Below, one piece after another: positions 55,771-64,000 of a stretch of 64,000 bases of DNA (positions are counted from its first letter, which is position 1; the number at the start of each line of letters is the position of its first letter). The notes beneath the pieces were generated by a model. It made no database searches, was not told where the DNA came from, and was given only the letters and a program-made list of their open reading frames with translations. This stretch comes from Flavobacterium limnophilum. GTDB taxonomy: Bacteria; Bacteroidota; Bacteroidia; Flavobacteriales; Flavobacteriaceae. The stretch is taken from the NCBI RefSeq assembly GCF_027111315.2, contig NZ_CP114289.2, positions 1,798,001-1,862,000 on the forward strand, in the 5' to 3' direction. The position numbers and the translations under genes are program-made.

Positions 55771-56949
55771 ATGCTCAAAAAAGTCGTCATCGTTTCCGCT
55801 GTCAGAACTCCTATTGGAAGCTTTATGGGAGGATTATCCACCGTTGCTGCGCCAAGATTAGGAGCAATTGCCATAAAAGGAGCGCTAGACAAGATACAAC
55901 TCGACGCCAATTTGGTTAATGAAGTTTTTATGGGCAATGTGGCTCAAGCCGGCATAGGTCAAGCTCCAGCCAGACAAGCCGCAATTTATGCAGGTTTACC
56001 AAATTCCGTGGCCTGCACTACCGTCAATAAAGTTTGTGCCTCGGGAATGAAATCGGTGATGTTGGGTGCACAAGCAATCCAATGCGGCGATGCCGAAATC
56101 GTGGTTGCCGGAGGAATGGAAAACATGAGTTTGATTCCGCATTACATACATTTGAGAAACGGATATAAATTTGGCCCAGCAACAATGATTGACGGAATGC
56201 AGAAAGATGGACTGACTGATGCTTACGACAACAACGCCATGGGCGTTTGTGCCGACTTATGTGCAGCCGAATACAAAATTACCCGTGAAGAGCAAGATAA
56301 CTTCGCAATTCAATCGTATGAGCGTTCTGCAAAAGCTTGGGAAGACGGAAAATTTGACAACGAAATAGTTTCTGTGGCAGTTCCGCAAAGAAAAGGCGAT
56401 CCAATTATCATTTCCAAGGATGAAGAATTCACTAATGTAAAATTAGACAAAATCCCCTCATTGAATGCAGTTTTCACAAAAGACGGAACCGTGACAGCAG
56501 CCAATGCATCCACAATAAATGATGGCGCTGCAGCCTTGGTGTTAATGAGCGAAGAAAAAGCATCATCATTGGGATTAAAACCTTTGGCATACATCAAAAG
56601 TTATGCTGATGCAGCCCAAGAGCCTAAATGGTTTACCACCACTCCTTCAAAAGCCATCCCTAAAGCATTGGAAAAAGCTGGATTGACCCTAAATGACGTG
56701 GATTATTTCGAATTCAACGAAGCCTTTGCCGTGGTTGGTCTAGTCACTGCCAAAATCCTTGGACTGGACGATTCCAAAGTAAATGTAAATGGAGGGGCTG
56801 TTTCTTTGGGCCATCCTTTGGGATGTTCCGGAGCTCGAATAATTGTCACTTTACTGAATGTTTTAGATCAAAATAAAGGAAAAATTGGCGCTGCGGCAAT
56901 TTGTAATGGTGGCGGTGGAGCTTCAGCAATTGTTGTTGAAAAGTATTAA
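55771..56949 (+). CDS. Acetyl-CoA C-acetyltransferase (thiolase)
   Basis: A 392-aa biosynthetic-type thiolase that condenses or cleaves acetoacetyl-CoA. The nucleophile Cys89 is in VNKVCASGMKSVMLG. The catalytic His is in GGAVSLGHPLGCSGAR, and the second Cys in AAICNGGGGASAIV. All active-site residues are present and the length is standard. AtoB-like. A short stretch after the stop contains a direct repeat of TTTTTAATT-type sequence before the NlpC gene. Confidence 0.95.
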   Translation: MLKKVVIVSAVRTPIGSFMGGLSTVAAPRLGAIAIKGALDKIQLDANLVNEVFMGNVAQAGIGQAPARQAAIYAGLPNSVACTTVNKVCASGMKSVMLGAQAIQCGDAEIVVAGGMENMSLIPHYIHLRNGYKFGPATMIDGMQKDGLTDAYDNNAMGVCADLCAAEYKITREEQDNFAIQSYERSAKAWEDGKFDNEIVSVAVPQRKGDPIIISKDEEFTNVKLDKIPSLNAVFTKDGTVTAANASTINDGAAALVLMSEEKASSLGLKPLAYIKSYADAAQEPKWFTTTPSKAIPKALEKAGLTLNDVDYFEFNEAFAVVGLVTAKILGLDDSKVNVNGGAVSLGHPLGCSGARIIVTLLNVLDQNKGKIGAAAICNGGGGASAIVVEKY

Positions 56950-57044
56950 TTAAAAATTAAAAATTTAACCCGTAATCATTTAGTTTTGCAAACAAATACG
57001 ACATTGATTTTTAATTCGTAATTTTTAATTTTTAATTGTATAAA

Positions 57045-57806
57045 ATGTTCGGAATTTGTAATCTAGCCATCATCCCTCTTCGATTTGAACCCAATGATAG
57101 AAGTGAAATCGTTTCCCAAGTCCTGTTTGGTGAACATTTTGAAATTCTGGAACAATTGAATCAATGGTCTAAAATAAAATTGCAATACGACGATTATGAA
57201 GGCTGGGTTGATTCCAAACAATACCAAATCATATCTGAATCTGAGTACAACCAATTATCGGAAGACGTTATCGTTTTAAATGCAGATTTACTAGAATATA
57301 TTACGGGACCCAATAATATGTTGCTCCCGATTCCATTGGGAGCTTCTTTGTCCTTTTTGAACCATGGAGACATCAATACGTCAAATTTTAACTTTGAAGG
57401 CACAAAAATCAGCGGTGTCAAGCCCAAGGATTACCTGTTGAATACCGCATTTATGTATCTGAACGCACCTTATCTTTGGGGAGGCAAAACTCCTTTTGGA
57501 ATAGATTGCTCGGGTTTTACCCAAATGGTTTATAAACTTAATGGATATAAATTGATGCGGGATGCTTCGCAACAAGCAACACAGGGCGAAGCTTTGAGCT
57601 TTATCGAAGAAAGTGAAGCTGGAGATTTGGCTTTCTTCGATAACGAAGAAGGCAATATCATTCACGTTGGCATTATCATGGATGACAATTACATCATTCA
57701 CGCCAGTGGAAAAGTTCGCATAGACCGCCTGGATCATTTGGGAATATACAATTCCGAAACCAACAGACACACACACAAGCTTCGAGTTATCAAAAAAATT
57801 GTATAA
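57045..57806 (+). CDS. NlpC/P60 (C40) peptidase with SH3b domain
   Basis: A 253-aa cell-wall endopeptidase-like protein. The ATG MFGICNLAIIPLRFEPN is preferred over a TTG nine bases upstream. An SH3b domain (residues about 5-65) is followed by a linker and the NlpC/P60 domain: Cys155 in FGIDCSGFTQMVYK, His in IIHVGIIMDD, and the third polar residue in YIIHASGKVR. No classical signal peptide is visible, so export or a cytoplasmic role in recycling D-Glu-containing peptides (as in YkfC-like enzymes) cannot be decided. Monocistronic. Confidence 0.9.
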   Translation: MFGICNLAIIPLRFEPNDRSEIVSQVLFGEHFEILEQLNQWSKIKLQYDDYEGWVDSKQYQIISESEYNQLSEDVIVLNADLLEYITGPNNMLLPIPLGASLSFLNHGDINTSNFNFEGTKISGVKPKDYLLNTAFMYLNAPYLWGGKTPFGIDCSGFTQMVYKLNGYKLMRDASQQATQGEALSFIEESEAGDLAFFDNEEGNIIHVGIIMDDNYIIHASGKVRIDRLDHLGIYNSETNRHTHKLRVIKKIV

Positions 57807-57817
57807 AAAAATCCCGA

Positions 57818-58102
57818 TTAGTTCGAGGACACTGAAAAAGTCCTTCTTATTTTGATTAGATTCTTTTTAGACAATAAAAAACGCTTATAACAGGATTTCA
57901 AGGTAGTACCCCATTCCATTTCTAACTCATTGTCGGTATTTTTTTGAGACATACGTTCTTTTAATTGATCGTCAAAGGCGTATACTGTTTTTCGTAGTAG
58001 TCTGGAACGCTCTCTTAATAAGTCGGTGACTTTCAAACGTAGTTTTCTGAATTTTGTCAACGAACCCGGATTGATAAAATCGTCTTCTAGATTCATATCC
58101 AA
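57818..58102 (-). CDS. Hypothetical protein, 94 aa, in a possible inverted-repeat-bounded element
   Basis: A Lys/Arg-rich, helical protein starting MDMNLEDDFINPGSLTKFRK and ending in KIRRTFSVSSN. No signal peptide, membrane segment or recognised domain. It is bounded by an imperfect inverted repeat: CACTGAAAAAGTC within about 57822-57842 and GACTTTTTCAGTG within about 58200-58225. The left arm encodes the last residues of the ORF. This suggests a remnant or a non-autonomous part of an insertion sequence. Confidence 0.45.
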   Translation of the reverse strand: MDMNLEDDFINPGSLTKFRKLRLKVTDLLRERSRLLRKTVYAFDDQLKERMSQKNTDNELEMEWGTTLKSCYKRFLLSKKNLIKIRRTFSVSSN

Positions 58103-58225
58103 AAAATATTTAAAGGACGTATCCTAACGCGAACGTTCCGCTACATCAACATCGGAAACGGCACTCCTACTCCTTTTTTTTAACAGTATTTAAAAAAAAA
58201 GACTTTTTCAGTGCCCGCTCGAAAG
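57822..58225. mobile_element. Candidate insertion-sequence remnant with CGAG...CACTGAAAAAGTC ends
   Basis: CGAGGACACTGAAAAAGTC and the complement of GACTTTTTCAGTGCCCGCTCG share 17-18 of about 20 positions and face each other across about 400 bases. There is no recognisable transposase; the inner ORF is 94 aa. Confidence 0.45.
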
Positions 58226-58392
58226 AACGGGTTTCTTTTTTTCAAACTCCCGAAAAAAAACACTTCGTTATCCATTTGAATAGTCTAAAAAAGTGTAAAA
58301 TTATTCTTCTATCTCTGTTTTACTATTAGGAATAAAGCTATATTTACAACAGCTTTCATTTATTCAAACAGTAAACTTAAATTTATTTTTTC

Positions 58393-59289
58393 ATGATTAA
58401 AACTCCCAAAATAGTACTGGCTTCACTTATAATCTTTTTAGCCATCTCCTGTAAAAAAGCGGAATCAGCTGAAGAAACTGCCTATCAATCCAACAGTGAC
58501 ATGGTTGTTGACACTACAAATGTAATTTCGTCATCGGCAGCGGTGGAACCTAAAAATAGTGATCGAAAATTTGTCAGAACGGCCGACCTCAAATTTAAGG
58601 TTAAAAATGTGGCCAATTCTACTTATGCCATTGAAAACACGGCCAACAAATTTGGGGGCTTTGTTACCTATACCAATTTACAAAGCACTGTTTCCGACAA
58701 ATCAGAAACCAAAATAAGTCAGGACAGCACTCTTGAAATCACGAAATACGCTGTCGAAAACAACATCACCATTCGAGTGCCAAATATTCGTCTGGATACC
58801 GTAATTAAAACGATAGCCAAACAAATTGATTTTCTTGAATATCGAATTATAAAAGCAGATGATGTTTCACTGCAAATATTGTCTAATCAAATGCAACAAA
58901 ATCGAAGTGCAAATCAAGAAAAACGTTTAGAAAAAGCAATCGATACCAAGGGCAAAAAATTGAACGAAGTCATGGCAGCCGAAGATAATTTGAAAAACCA
59001 AAAAGAGCAAAATGACAACAGCAAACTTGAAAATCTTTCCTTGAAAGATCAAGTAAATTTCAGCACGCTGACTTTGCAAATTTACCAACGAGAAACCATC
59101 AAAGAAGAAATGGTTGCCAATGCAAAAACGTACAGGCAAAATTTCGGATCCAAAATTCTGGATGGCATAAAAACAGGTTGGTATGTTATCGAAGGAATTA
59201 TTGCTGTTTTGGCACAACTCTGGTCTGTTATCTTGATTGGAATTGGAGGCTACTTTATATTCAAAAAATATTTTCATAAAGAAAACTAA
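58393..59289 (+). CDS. DUF4349 lipoprotein
   Basis: A 298-aa protein with a lipoprotein signal (IIFLAISCKKAE, Cys20). The mature part holds DUF4349: a beta-alpha sandwich region (KFVRTADLKFKVKNVANSTY to ITIRVPNIRLDTVI), a long coiled coil (about residues 155-215), and a closing strand (STLTLQIYQRE). A C-terminal transmembrane helix (WYVIEGIIAVLAQLWSVILI) precedes KKYFHKEN. The combination is normal for the family; function unknown. A bidirectional terminator follows. Confidence 0.88.
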   Translation: MIKTPKIVLASLIIFLAISCKKAESAEETAYQSNSDMVVDTTNVISSSAAVEPKNSDRKFVRTADLKFKVKNVANSTYAIENTANKFGGFVTYTNLQSTVSDKSETKISQDSTLEITKYAVENNITIRVPNIRLDTVIKTIAKQIDFLEYRIIKADDVSLQILSNQMQQNRSANQEKRLEKAIDTKGKKLNEVMAAEDNLKNQKEQNDNSKLENLSLKDQVNFSTLTLQIYQRETIKEEMVANAKTYRQNFGSKILDGIKTGWYVIEGIIAVLAQLWSVILIGIGGYFIFKKYFHKEN

Positions 59290-59294
59290 ATTAA

Positions 59295-59330
59295 AAACCC
59301 CGTCCAGCATAACTGGACGGGGTTTGTTTT
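59295..59330. terminator. Bidirectional terminator between DUF4349 and lpd
   Basis: AAACCCCGTCCAG (59295-59307) pairs with CTGGACGGGGTTT (59313-59325) around CATAA; T-rich on the plus side. Confidence 0.9.
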
Positions 59331-59350
59331 TTTAGAATATAATTTCCAAA

Positions 59351-60754
59351 TTATACGTGCAATGCCCTGTTCTCCGTAGCAGCCAATGCCGCTTCTTTTA
59401 TCGCTTCCGAAAAAGTGGGATGCGCATGGCTCATTCTTGCAATATCTTCGGCAGATGCCTTGAATTCCATGGCGGTTACCGCTTCGGCAATCAAGTCGGC
59501 GCAACGGGCACCAATCATATGAACTCCTAAAACTTCGTCTGTTTTTTTATCGGCAAGAATTTTTACAAATCCATCCAAATCTCCACTCGCTCTTGCTCTC
59601 CCCAATGCTTTGAAAGGAAAACTGCCTGATTTGAACTCCACGCCGGAAGCCTTTAATTGCTCTTCGGTTTGACCAACAGCTGCCACTTCAGGCCAAGTGT
59701 ACACCACTCCTGGAATCAGGTTGTAATTGATGTGTGGTTTTTGTCCCGCCAAGATTTCGGCAACCATCGTTCCTTCTTCTTCGGCTTTGTGTGCCAACAT
59801 CGCTCCACGAACCACGTCACCAATGGCGTAAATATTCGGAACATTGGTTTGTAAATGATCGTTTACTTCCACCCTTCCCCTGTCCGTAATTTTAACTCCG
59901 GCTTTGTCGGCATTCAAACCGTCCGTATAAGGACGACGACCCACTGAAACCAGTGAATAATCGCCTTCGAGAGTAATCGTTTCCCCTTTGGCATTTTCGG
60001 CTTGAACCGTTACGGCATCTCCCTTTCTTTCCACGGATTTCACTTTGTGGGAAACGTAGAATTTCATTCCTTGTTTTTTCAAGACTTTGGTCAATTCTTT
60101 GGACAAGCCACCATCCATGCCCGGAATAATCCTGTCCATGAATTCCACTACCGAAACTTGTGCTCCCAAACGCAAATACACTTGTCCCAACTCGATTCCG
60201 ATAACGCCGCCACCAATGATGACAAGGTGTTTTGGCACTTCTTTCAAAGCCAAAGCCTCGGTTGAAGTGATGATTCTTTCTTTGTCTATTTTGATGAAAG
60301 GCAACGAAGAAGGCTTGGAACCTGTTGCTATAATGATATTCTTGGCTTCGATGGTTTCCGAAGTTCCGTCCGCTTTGGCAATAGCCACGTGGGTAGCATC
60401 CACGAACGACCCCAAACCATTGAAAACCGTTACTTTATTTTTGTCCATCAAATAATTGATTCCTCCCGAAGTTTGATCCACAACAGCCTGTTTGCGGGCA
60501 ATCATTTTCTCCAAATTCACTTTCACTTTGCCCGAAAGTTCGATTCCGTGATCGGCAAAATGGGCAATTTCGCTGTAATGATGGGAAGACGACAACAATG
60601 CTTTTGACGGAATACAACCCACGTTAAGGCAAGTTCCTCCAAGAGTGGAATATTTTTCGATAATGGCGGTCTTGAAACCTAGCTGTGCGCAACGAATGGC
60701 CGAAACATATCCGCCTGGGCCTGAACCTATAATGACTACGTCAAATGAACTCAT
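59351..60754 (-). CDS. lpdA: Dihydrolipoyl dehydrogenase
   Basis: A 467-aa FAD flavoprotein, the E3 component that reoxidises lipoyl groups of pyruvate and 2-oxoglutarate dehydrogenase complexes with NAD. The FAD loop is VVIIGSGPGGYVSAI. The redox pair is Cys42-Cys47 in GGTCLNVGCIPSK. The NAD loop is IIGGGVIGIELGQVYLRLG. The active-site His-Glu is in HAHPTFSEAIKEA at the C-terminus. Full length, monocistronic. Confidence 0.97.
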   Translation of the reverse strand: MSSFDVVIIGSGPGGYVSAIRCAQLGFKTAIIEKYSTLGGTCLNVGCIPSKALLSSSHHYSEIAHFADHGIELSGKVKVNLEKMIARKQAVVDQTSGGINYLMDKNKVTVFNGLGSFVDATHVAIAKADGTSETIEAKNIIIATGSKPSSLPFIKIDKERIITSTEALALKEVPKHLVIIGGGVIGIELGQVYLRLGAQVSVVEFMDRIIPGMDGGLSKELTKVLKKQGMKFYVSHKVKSVERKGDAVTVQAENAKGETITLEGDYSLVSVGRRPYTDGLNADKAGVKITDRGRVEVNDHLQTNVPNIYAIGDVVRGAMLAHKAEEEGTMVAEILAGQKPHINYNLIPGVVYTWPEVAAVGQTEEQLKASGVEFKSGSFPFKALGRARASGDLDGFVKILADKKTDEVLGVHMIGARCADLIAEAVTAMEFKASAEDIARMSHAHPTFSEAIKEAALAATENRALHV

Positions 60755-60961
60755 GGTATCTGTGTTTTTGTTTTAGTGATGCAAAAATAAGAAATAAATT
60801 GCAAGGACAATTTCAATGGCAAGGGCAATTTTGCTTAATTTACGGCTTTTTTGTTGGATTTATTGAAGTATGAAAGACGGAATAAACAATAGTTTCGAAT
60901 ATAGAAAAGACTTTATAAAATTTTGGGCAACGATTTTTTAAATAGCACCTATTTCTTAATC

Positions 60962-61174
60962 TGTCATTTCGACGAAGGAGAAATCTCATTGGTTGCTCTA
61001 ATTGGTTGCTCTAATTGGTTGCTCTAATTGGTTGCTCTAATTGGTTGCTCTAATTGGTTGCTCTAATTGGTTGCTCTAATTGGTTGCTCTAATTGGTTGC
61101 TCTAATTGGTTGCTCTAATTGGTTGCTCTAATTGGTTGCTCTCGTTATGTGATTTCTCCTTCGTCGAAATGACA
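60962..61174. repeat. 12-copy 13-bp minisatellite framed by a perfect 24-bp inverted repeat
   Basis: GGTTGCTCT-AATT repeats with a 13-base period from 60991 to 61142, 12 copies. The flank starting TGTCATTTCGACGAAGG (about 60963) is the exact complement of the flank ending in CTTCGTCGAAATGACA (61174). The whole is about 210 bp with no ORF. Confidence 0.92.
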
Positions 61175-61214
61175 AATCATAAACAACAATAATTATTTTA
61201 CCATTAAAATTTCA

Positions 61215-61454
61215 CTAAAGTAAAATATTCAAACGATGTTCTACCTCTTCCCATGAACTCGCTGAACTTATATCCAAAAGATACTCCGCTCTGGCTTCTT
61301 CTACTTTAGTGTAATGCTCGTCAGAAACCAAAGAAGTTGACTCCTCCTTATTAATGGCATCGAAAACTCCCTCAAGAACTTCCAATTTTGTGTCGTCCTG
61401 AATGAATTTACTAAAATCTACTATAAGTTTTTTTCTTAATGCTTTGGTTTCCAT
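61215..61454 (-). CDS. Small antitoxin-like protein, 79 aa
   Basis: METKALRKKLIVDFSKFIQD at the start and LLDISSASSWEEVEHRLNIL at the end resemble small addiction-module antitoxin-like proteins common in Bacteroidota, which usually precede a RelE/ParE toxin. No toxin frame follows; the minisatellite lies directly downstream. It is acidic and helical. The resemblance is by eye and could be fortuitous. Confidence 0.5.
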   Translation of the reverse strand: METKALRKKLIVDFSKFIQDDTKLEVLEGVFDAINKEESTSLVSDEHYTKVEEARAEYLLDISSASSWEEVEHRLNILL

Positions 61455-61528
61455 TTAAATACTGTTTTAATCAAAATTAAGAAATTTTGATTACTATTTT
61501 AAGATTAATTTTTAAATTTTATGTTTTT

Positions 61529-61987
61529 CTAGATTTCAATCACGGTCGTGTTTTTGACTTCACTAATCATGAAACTGCTGTGCGTGCTTCCGATATGATC
61601 CAAAGTAGTGAGTTTTGTAACCAAGAATTCTCGGTATTCTTCCATGTCTTTGACCACAATTTTCAGGATATAATCGTAGTCGCCACTCACGTGATGGCAT
61701 TCCAGGACTTCCTTGAGTTGGATGACATCGCTTTCGAACTTGGTCAGGAATTCTCTGGTGTGTTGAACGAGACGAATGTGGCAAAAAACCACAAATGCTT
61801 TTTCGGCTTTCGAACGATTGAGCAAAACCACGTATTTGTCGATAATACCTTCTCGTTCCAGTTTTTTGATGCGTTCGTAAACGGCGGTAACCGAAAGATC
61901 GAGTTTTAACGACAGTTCTTTGGTCGTTTTTTTGCAGTCCTTTTGCAACAGCAACAGCAACTTTTTATCGATGGAGTCCAGCGTCAT
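61529..61987 (-). CDS. Lrp/AsnC-family transcriptional regulator
   Basis: A 152-aa regulator with the N-terminal helix-turn-helix (LDSIDKKLLLLLQKDCKKTT, then LSLSVTAVYERIKKLEREGI) and the C-terminal RAM ligand-binding domain (ECHHVSGDYDYILKIVVKDM and GSTHSSFMISEVKNTTVIEI). It is divergent from the methionine gamma-lyase-like gene, with about 180 bases between the starts, a classical arrangement for an Lrp-type activator of an amino-acid-degrading enzyme. The likely effector is then an amino acid such as methionine. Confidence 0.93.
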   Translation of the reverse strand: MTLDSIDKKLLLLLQKDCKKTTKELSLKLDLSVTAVYERIKKLEREGIIDKYVVLLNRSKAEKAFVVFCHIRLVQHTREFLTKFESDVIQLKEVLECHHVSGDYDYILKIVVKDMEEYREFLVTKLTTLDHIGSTHSSFMISEVKNTTVIEI

Positions 61988-62167
61988 TGGTTTGATGTTT
62001 TAGGGTTGGTAATAAAAACTGAAATAATTTAATTATTGCATCTAATGTAGAAAATAAATTTAACATTGGCAATTAAGTCAGTTTTAAAATCTAAATAACG
62101 GCAACAGCATTGATTATAAGTCTAATTATATGGAACTTTGATAGGCAAACTCTAAAAAACTTTTACC

Positions 62168-63391
62168 ATGGAATTCAATCCAGCAGACAATATCCAGGAT
62201 TTACAATACTTCGGGGAATTCGGAGGTGTAAATCCTTCTATTTCAGACAGTTCAACTTACACTTTTCTGTCCGCAAAAACCATGTTCGACACCTTTGAAG
62301 GCAATGCCGATGGTTGTTATTTGTATTCGAGACATTCCTCTCCAAGCAATTTGTATTTAGGCCAGGCATTGGCCGCAATGGAAGGAACGGAAGCCGCCAA
62401 TGTCGCAGCCTCGGGAATGGGAGCCATTACGCCTACCCTCTTGCAACTGTGCAGTTCGGGCGACCACATTGTTTCGAGCCGAACCATTTATGGCGGAACC
62501 TATGCTTTCTTGAAAAACTTCCTTCCAAGATTGGGCATCAAGACCAGCTTTGTCGATATCACGAAAATGGATAAAGTAGAAGCGGCCATTACGCCAGAAA
62601 CCAAGGTTTTGTATTGCGAAACCGTGAGCAATCCTTTGCTTGAAATTGCCGATATCGCGAGTTTGGCAAAAATTGCCAAGAAACACGACATCAAATTGGT
62701 GGTCGACAATACTTTTTCGCCACTGTCGGTTTCGCCGGCCAAATTGGGTGCCGACATTGTCATTCACAGTTTGACCAAATACATCAACGGCAGCAGCGAC
62801 ACACTTGGCGGCGTGACTTGTGCCTCGAGAGAATTTATCGACAGTTTGAAGAACGTGAACAATGGAGCCAACATGCTTCTGGGACCAACGATGGACAGTT
62901 TGCGTTCGGCCAGCGTGATGAAGAATTTGAGAACTTTGCACATCCGGATGAAGCAACACAGCCACAACGCAATGTATCTGGCAGAGCGTTTTGAAAAAGA
63001 CGGATTGAAGGTGGTGTATCCCGGATTGAAAAGTCATTCCGGTCACAAATTGTATGCCTCGATGATTAATCCCGAATATGGTTTTGGCGGAATGATGACC
63101 TTGGACGTTGGCAGTTTGGACAAAGCCAATGAATTGATGGAATTGATGCAAAGCCGAAAATTGGGGTATTTGGCCGTGAGTTTGGGATTTTACAAAACCT
63201 TGTTTAGCGCACCGGGAACTTCCACATCGAGTGAAATACCTTTGGAAGAGCAAGAAGCAATGGGCTTGACCGATGGACTGATCCGGTTTTCGATTGGACT
63301 GGACAACAATATCGAGCGAACTTATCAAATGATGAAAGAATGCATGGAGGAGTTGGGCGTTTTGAAAGCCAAACCCGTTTCGATGAGCTAA
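62168..63391 (+). CDS. Cys/Met-metabolism PLP enzyme, methionine gamma-lyase-like
   Basis: A 407-aa fold-type I PLP enzyme of the gamma-subfamily. YLYSRHSSPSNLYLGQALAA supplies the Tyr and Arg that reach the neighbouring active site. The phosphate loop is AASGMGAI, the cofactor Asp is in LVVDNTFSPL, and the Schiff-base Lys204 is in IHSLTKYINGSSDTLGG. Such enzymes include methionine gamma-lyase, cystathionine gamma-lyase and O-acetylhomoserine sulfhydrylase; the divergent Lrp gene favours a catabolic role on methionine. Full length, and followed by a strong terminator. Confidence 0.92.
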   Translation: MEFNPADNIQDLQYFGEFGGVNPSISDSSTYTFLSAKTMFDTFEGNADGCYLYSRHSSPSNLYLGQALAAMEGTEAANVAASGMGAITPTLLQLCSSGDHIVSSRTIYGGTYAFLKNFLPRLGIKTSFVDITKMDKVEAAITPETKVLYCETVSNPLLEIADIASLAKIAKKHDIKLVVDNTFSPLSVSPAKLGADIVIHSLTKYINGSSDTLGGVTCASREFIDSLKNVNNGANMLLGPTMDSLRSASVMKNLRTLHIRMKQHSHNAMYLAERFEKDGLKVVYPGLKSHSGHKLYASMINPEYGFGGMMTLDVGSLDKANELMELMQSRKLGYLAVSLGFYKTLFSAPGTSTSSEIPLEEQEAMGLTDGLIRFSIGLDNNIERTYQMMKECMEELGVLKAKPVSMS

Positions 63392-63412
63392 TGCTCAAAA
63401 TTAGACCTAAAA

Positions 63413-63450
63413 AAAAAGGAGAATATTCAGTGTTGAATATTCTCCTTTTT
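63413..63450. terminator. Bidirectional terminator between the PLP enzyme and the secreted protein
   Basis: A 17-bp perfect stem (63413-63429 against 63434-63450, core GGAGAATATTCA) with a four-base loop and A and T runs on the two sides. Confidence 0.92.
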
Positions 63451-63468
63451 AGTTTAATGCTTCGTTAC

Positions 63469-64000
63469 TTATTGAACGATCACTTTTACGGTTTTTTGAC
63501 CATCAGCTGATTGTGCTTTTACGATGTAAACACCACTGTTGATTACTAAAGTAGTATCTGCATCTGCTTGAGCTGATTGAACCAATGCTCCAAGTACGTT
63601 GTAAACCTCTACTTTTGTGCTTGATTTTATGTTTGACAAATTGATTTTACCGTCATTGGCATAAACCACTACGTCAGATTCTTTTTGGAAGCTGTCATTA
63701 ACTCCTAAAACAATAGTACCACCTCTTACAATTTTAAGAATGCGAAATCCAGGACTACCAGCTAAAAGGTTAACATTTCCGTCAGCAGTTACTGTAAGAT
63801 TTACCACTTGAATATCTTCTGTCCCTATTGAAGAAATAGCTGTTGATGTTGCTGTATTAACGGTACAATTTGTTGGAAATGCCGTAACAATACTTGCTGA
63901 TACTGTTGATGGAACTGCAAACTCTTGAGCAATAACAGGTGTAATACTCTTTGCAGAATATTTAACAGCTATGTTTTCTCCTGCTGTACAACCTGTAATA
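63469..64000 (-). CDS. C-terminal part of a type IX secretion cargo protein, cut by the window edge
   Basis: The frame is open to base 64000, giving at least 177 residues. The last ~75 residues form a type A T9SS sorting domain: VVVYANDGKINLSN, then VEVYNVLGALVQS, INSGVYIVKAQSADGQKTVK and IVQ at the end. These direct export through the gliding/secretion machinery of Bacteroidota and surface attachment. The preceding part is Thr/Ser/Val-rich and beta-like, with two cysteines (NCTV and GCTA) that could pair. The functional domain lies outside the window. An internal GTG at 63807 is not the real start. Confidence 0.9.
   Translation of the reverse strand, partial: ITGCTAGENIAVKYSAKSITPVIAQEFAVPSTVSASIVTAFPTNCTVNTATSTAISSIGTEDIQVVNLTVTADGNVNLLAGSPGFRILKIVRGGTIVLGVNDSFQKESDVVVYANDGKINLSNIKSSTKVEVYNVLGALVQSAQADADTTLVINSGVYIVKAQSADGQKTVKVIVQ

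Noticed and set aside
62357..63328. 323-aa ORF opposite the PLP enzyme
   Set aside because: Antisense shadow of a clear methionine gamma-lyase-like gene, with His/Gln-rich composition typical of such frames.

Overview
The window looks like a chromosomal segment of a Flavobacterium-type member of the Bacteroidota. Supporting signs are AT-rich DNA, a type IX secretion C-terminal sorting domain at the right edge, menaquinone synthesis (MenD), a fused CcsBA cytochrome c synthase, short bd oxidase subunits, many short lipoprotein signals, DUF2911 and MG2/TonB-plug family proteins, and several dispersed palindromic repeat families. This assignment rests on gene content only; no rRNA gene is present.

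Layout. 0.35-5.7 kb: an exported molybdenum hydroxylase pair (IorA/IorB-like), a secreted C1 cysteine peptidase and a CvfB-like S1 protein. 5.8-17.4 kb: an accessory, repeat-rich island. It holds a roughly 10-copy 188-bp tandem array and a 20-copy array of a perfect palindrome. It also holds two complete MITE-like elements with 12-bp terminal inverted repeats and 9-bp target duplications. Three genes in it are broken (MNT nucleotidyltransferase, YhcG/DUF1016 nuclease, RhuM). Between them lies an intact, defence-like run: WYL regulator, a small ORF, a DEDDh exonuclease and a DUF262/DUF1524 GmrSD-like protein, followed after a terminator by a protein that appears to combine an FtsZ C-terminal domain with an unrecognised N-terminus. 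17.5-33 kb: core genes, namely cydAB, an MG2-family outer-membrane protein, menD, a GNAT, a Dus, a peroxidase, ccsBA, DUF2520-kdsC, a HAD phosphatase and DUF2911.

33.3-39.7 kb (all minus strand): a respiratory electron-transfer cluster with two monohaem cytochromes, a small membrane-anchored protein, NrfD, a four-cluster ferredoxin, a DUF5777 barrel and a six-haem lipoprotein cytochrome. No molybdopterin catalytic subunit is present. Two of its promoter regions share an FNR/CRP-like dyad. CcsBA (cytochrome c maturation), MenD (menaquinone) and CydAB (quinol oxidase) in the same window fit a menaquinone-based respiratory chain. 40.3-52.2 kb: a sodium:solute symporter with a 35-aa partner, a PIG-L deacetylase, an Omp85-like protein, MscS-Maf-UbiA, a four-helix-bundle protein, TcdA, a WG-repeat lipoprotein and TatD.

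52.5-55.5 kb: the most unusual locus. Downstream of tRNA-Ser, tRNA-Pro and tRNA-Arg(TCT), a 374-bp unit is repeated seven times almost without change. Each unit consists of a rho-independent terminator, an 84-aa GIY-YIG nuclease gene and a remodelled tRNA-like sequence whose 5' end overlaps the nuclease stop codon. 55.8-64 kb: thiolase, an NlpC/P60 peptidase, a DUF4349 lipoprotein, lipoamide dehydrogenase, an orphan antitoxin-like ORF beside a 12-copy minisatellite framed by a perfect inverted repeat, a divergent Lrp regulator and methionine gamma-lyase-like enzyme, and the C-terminus of a secreted protein cut by the window edge.

Degenerate tandem repeats with a 7-base period occur in at least six intergenic spacers.
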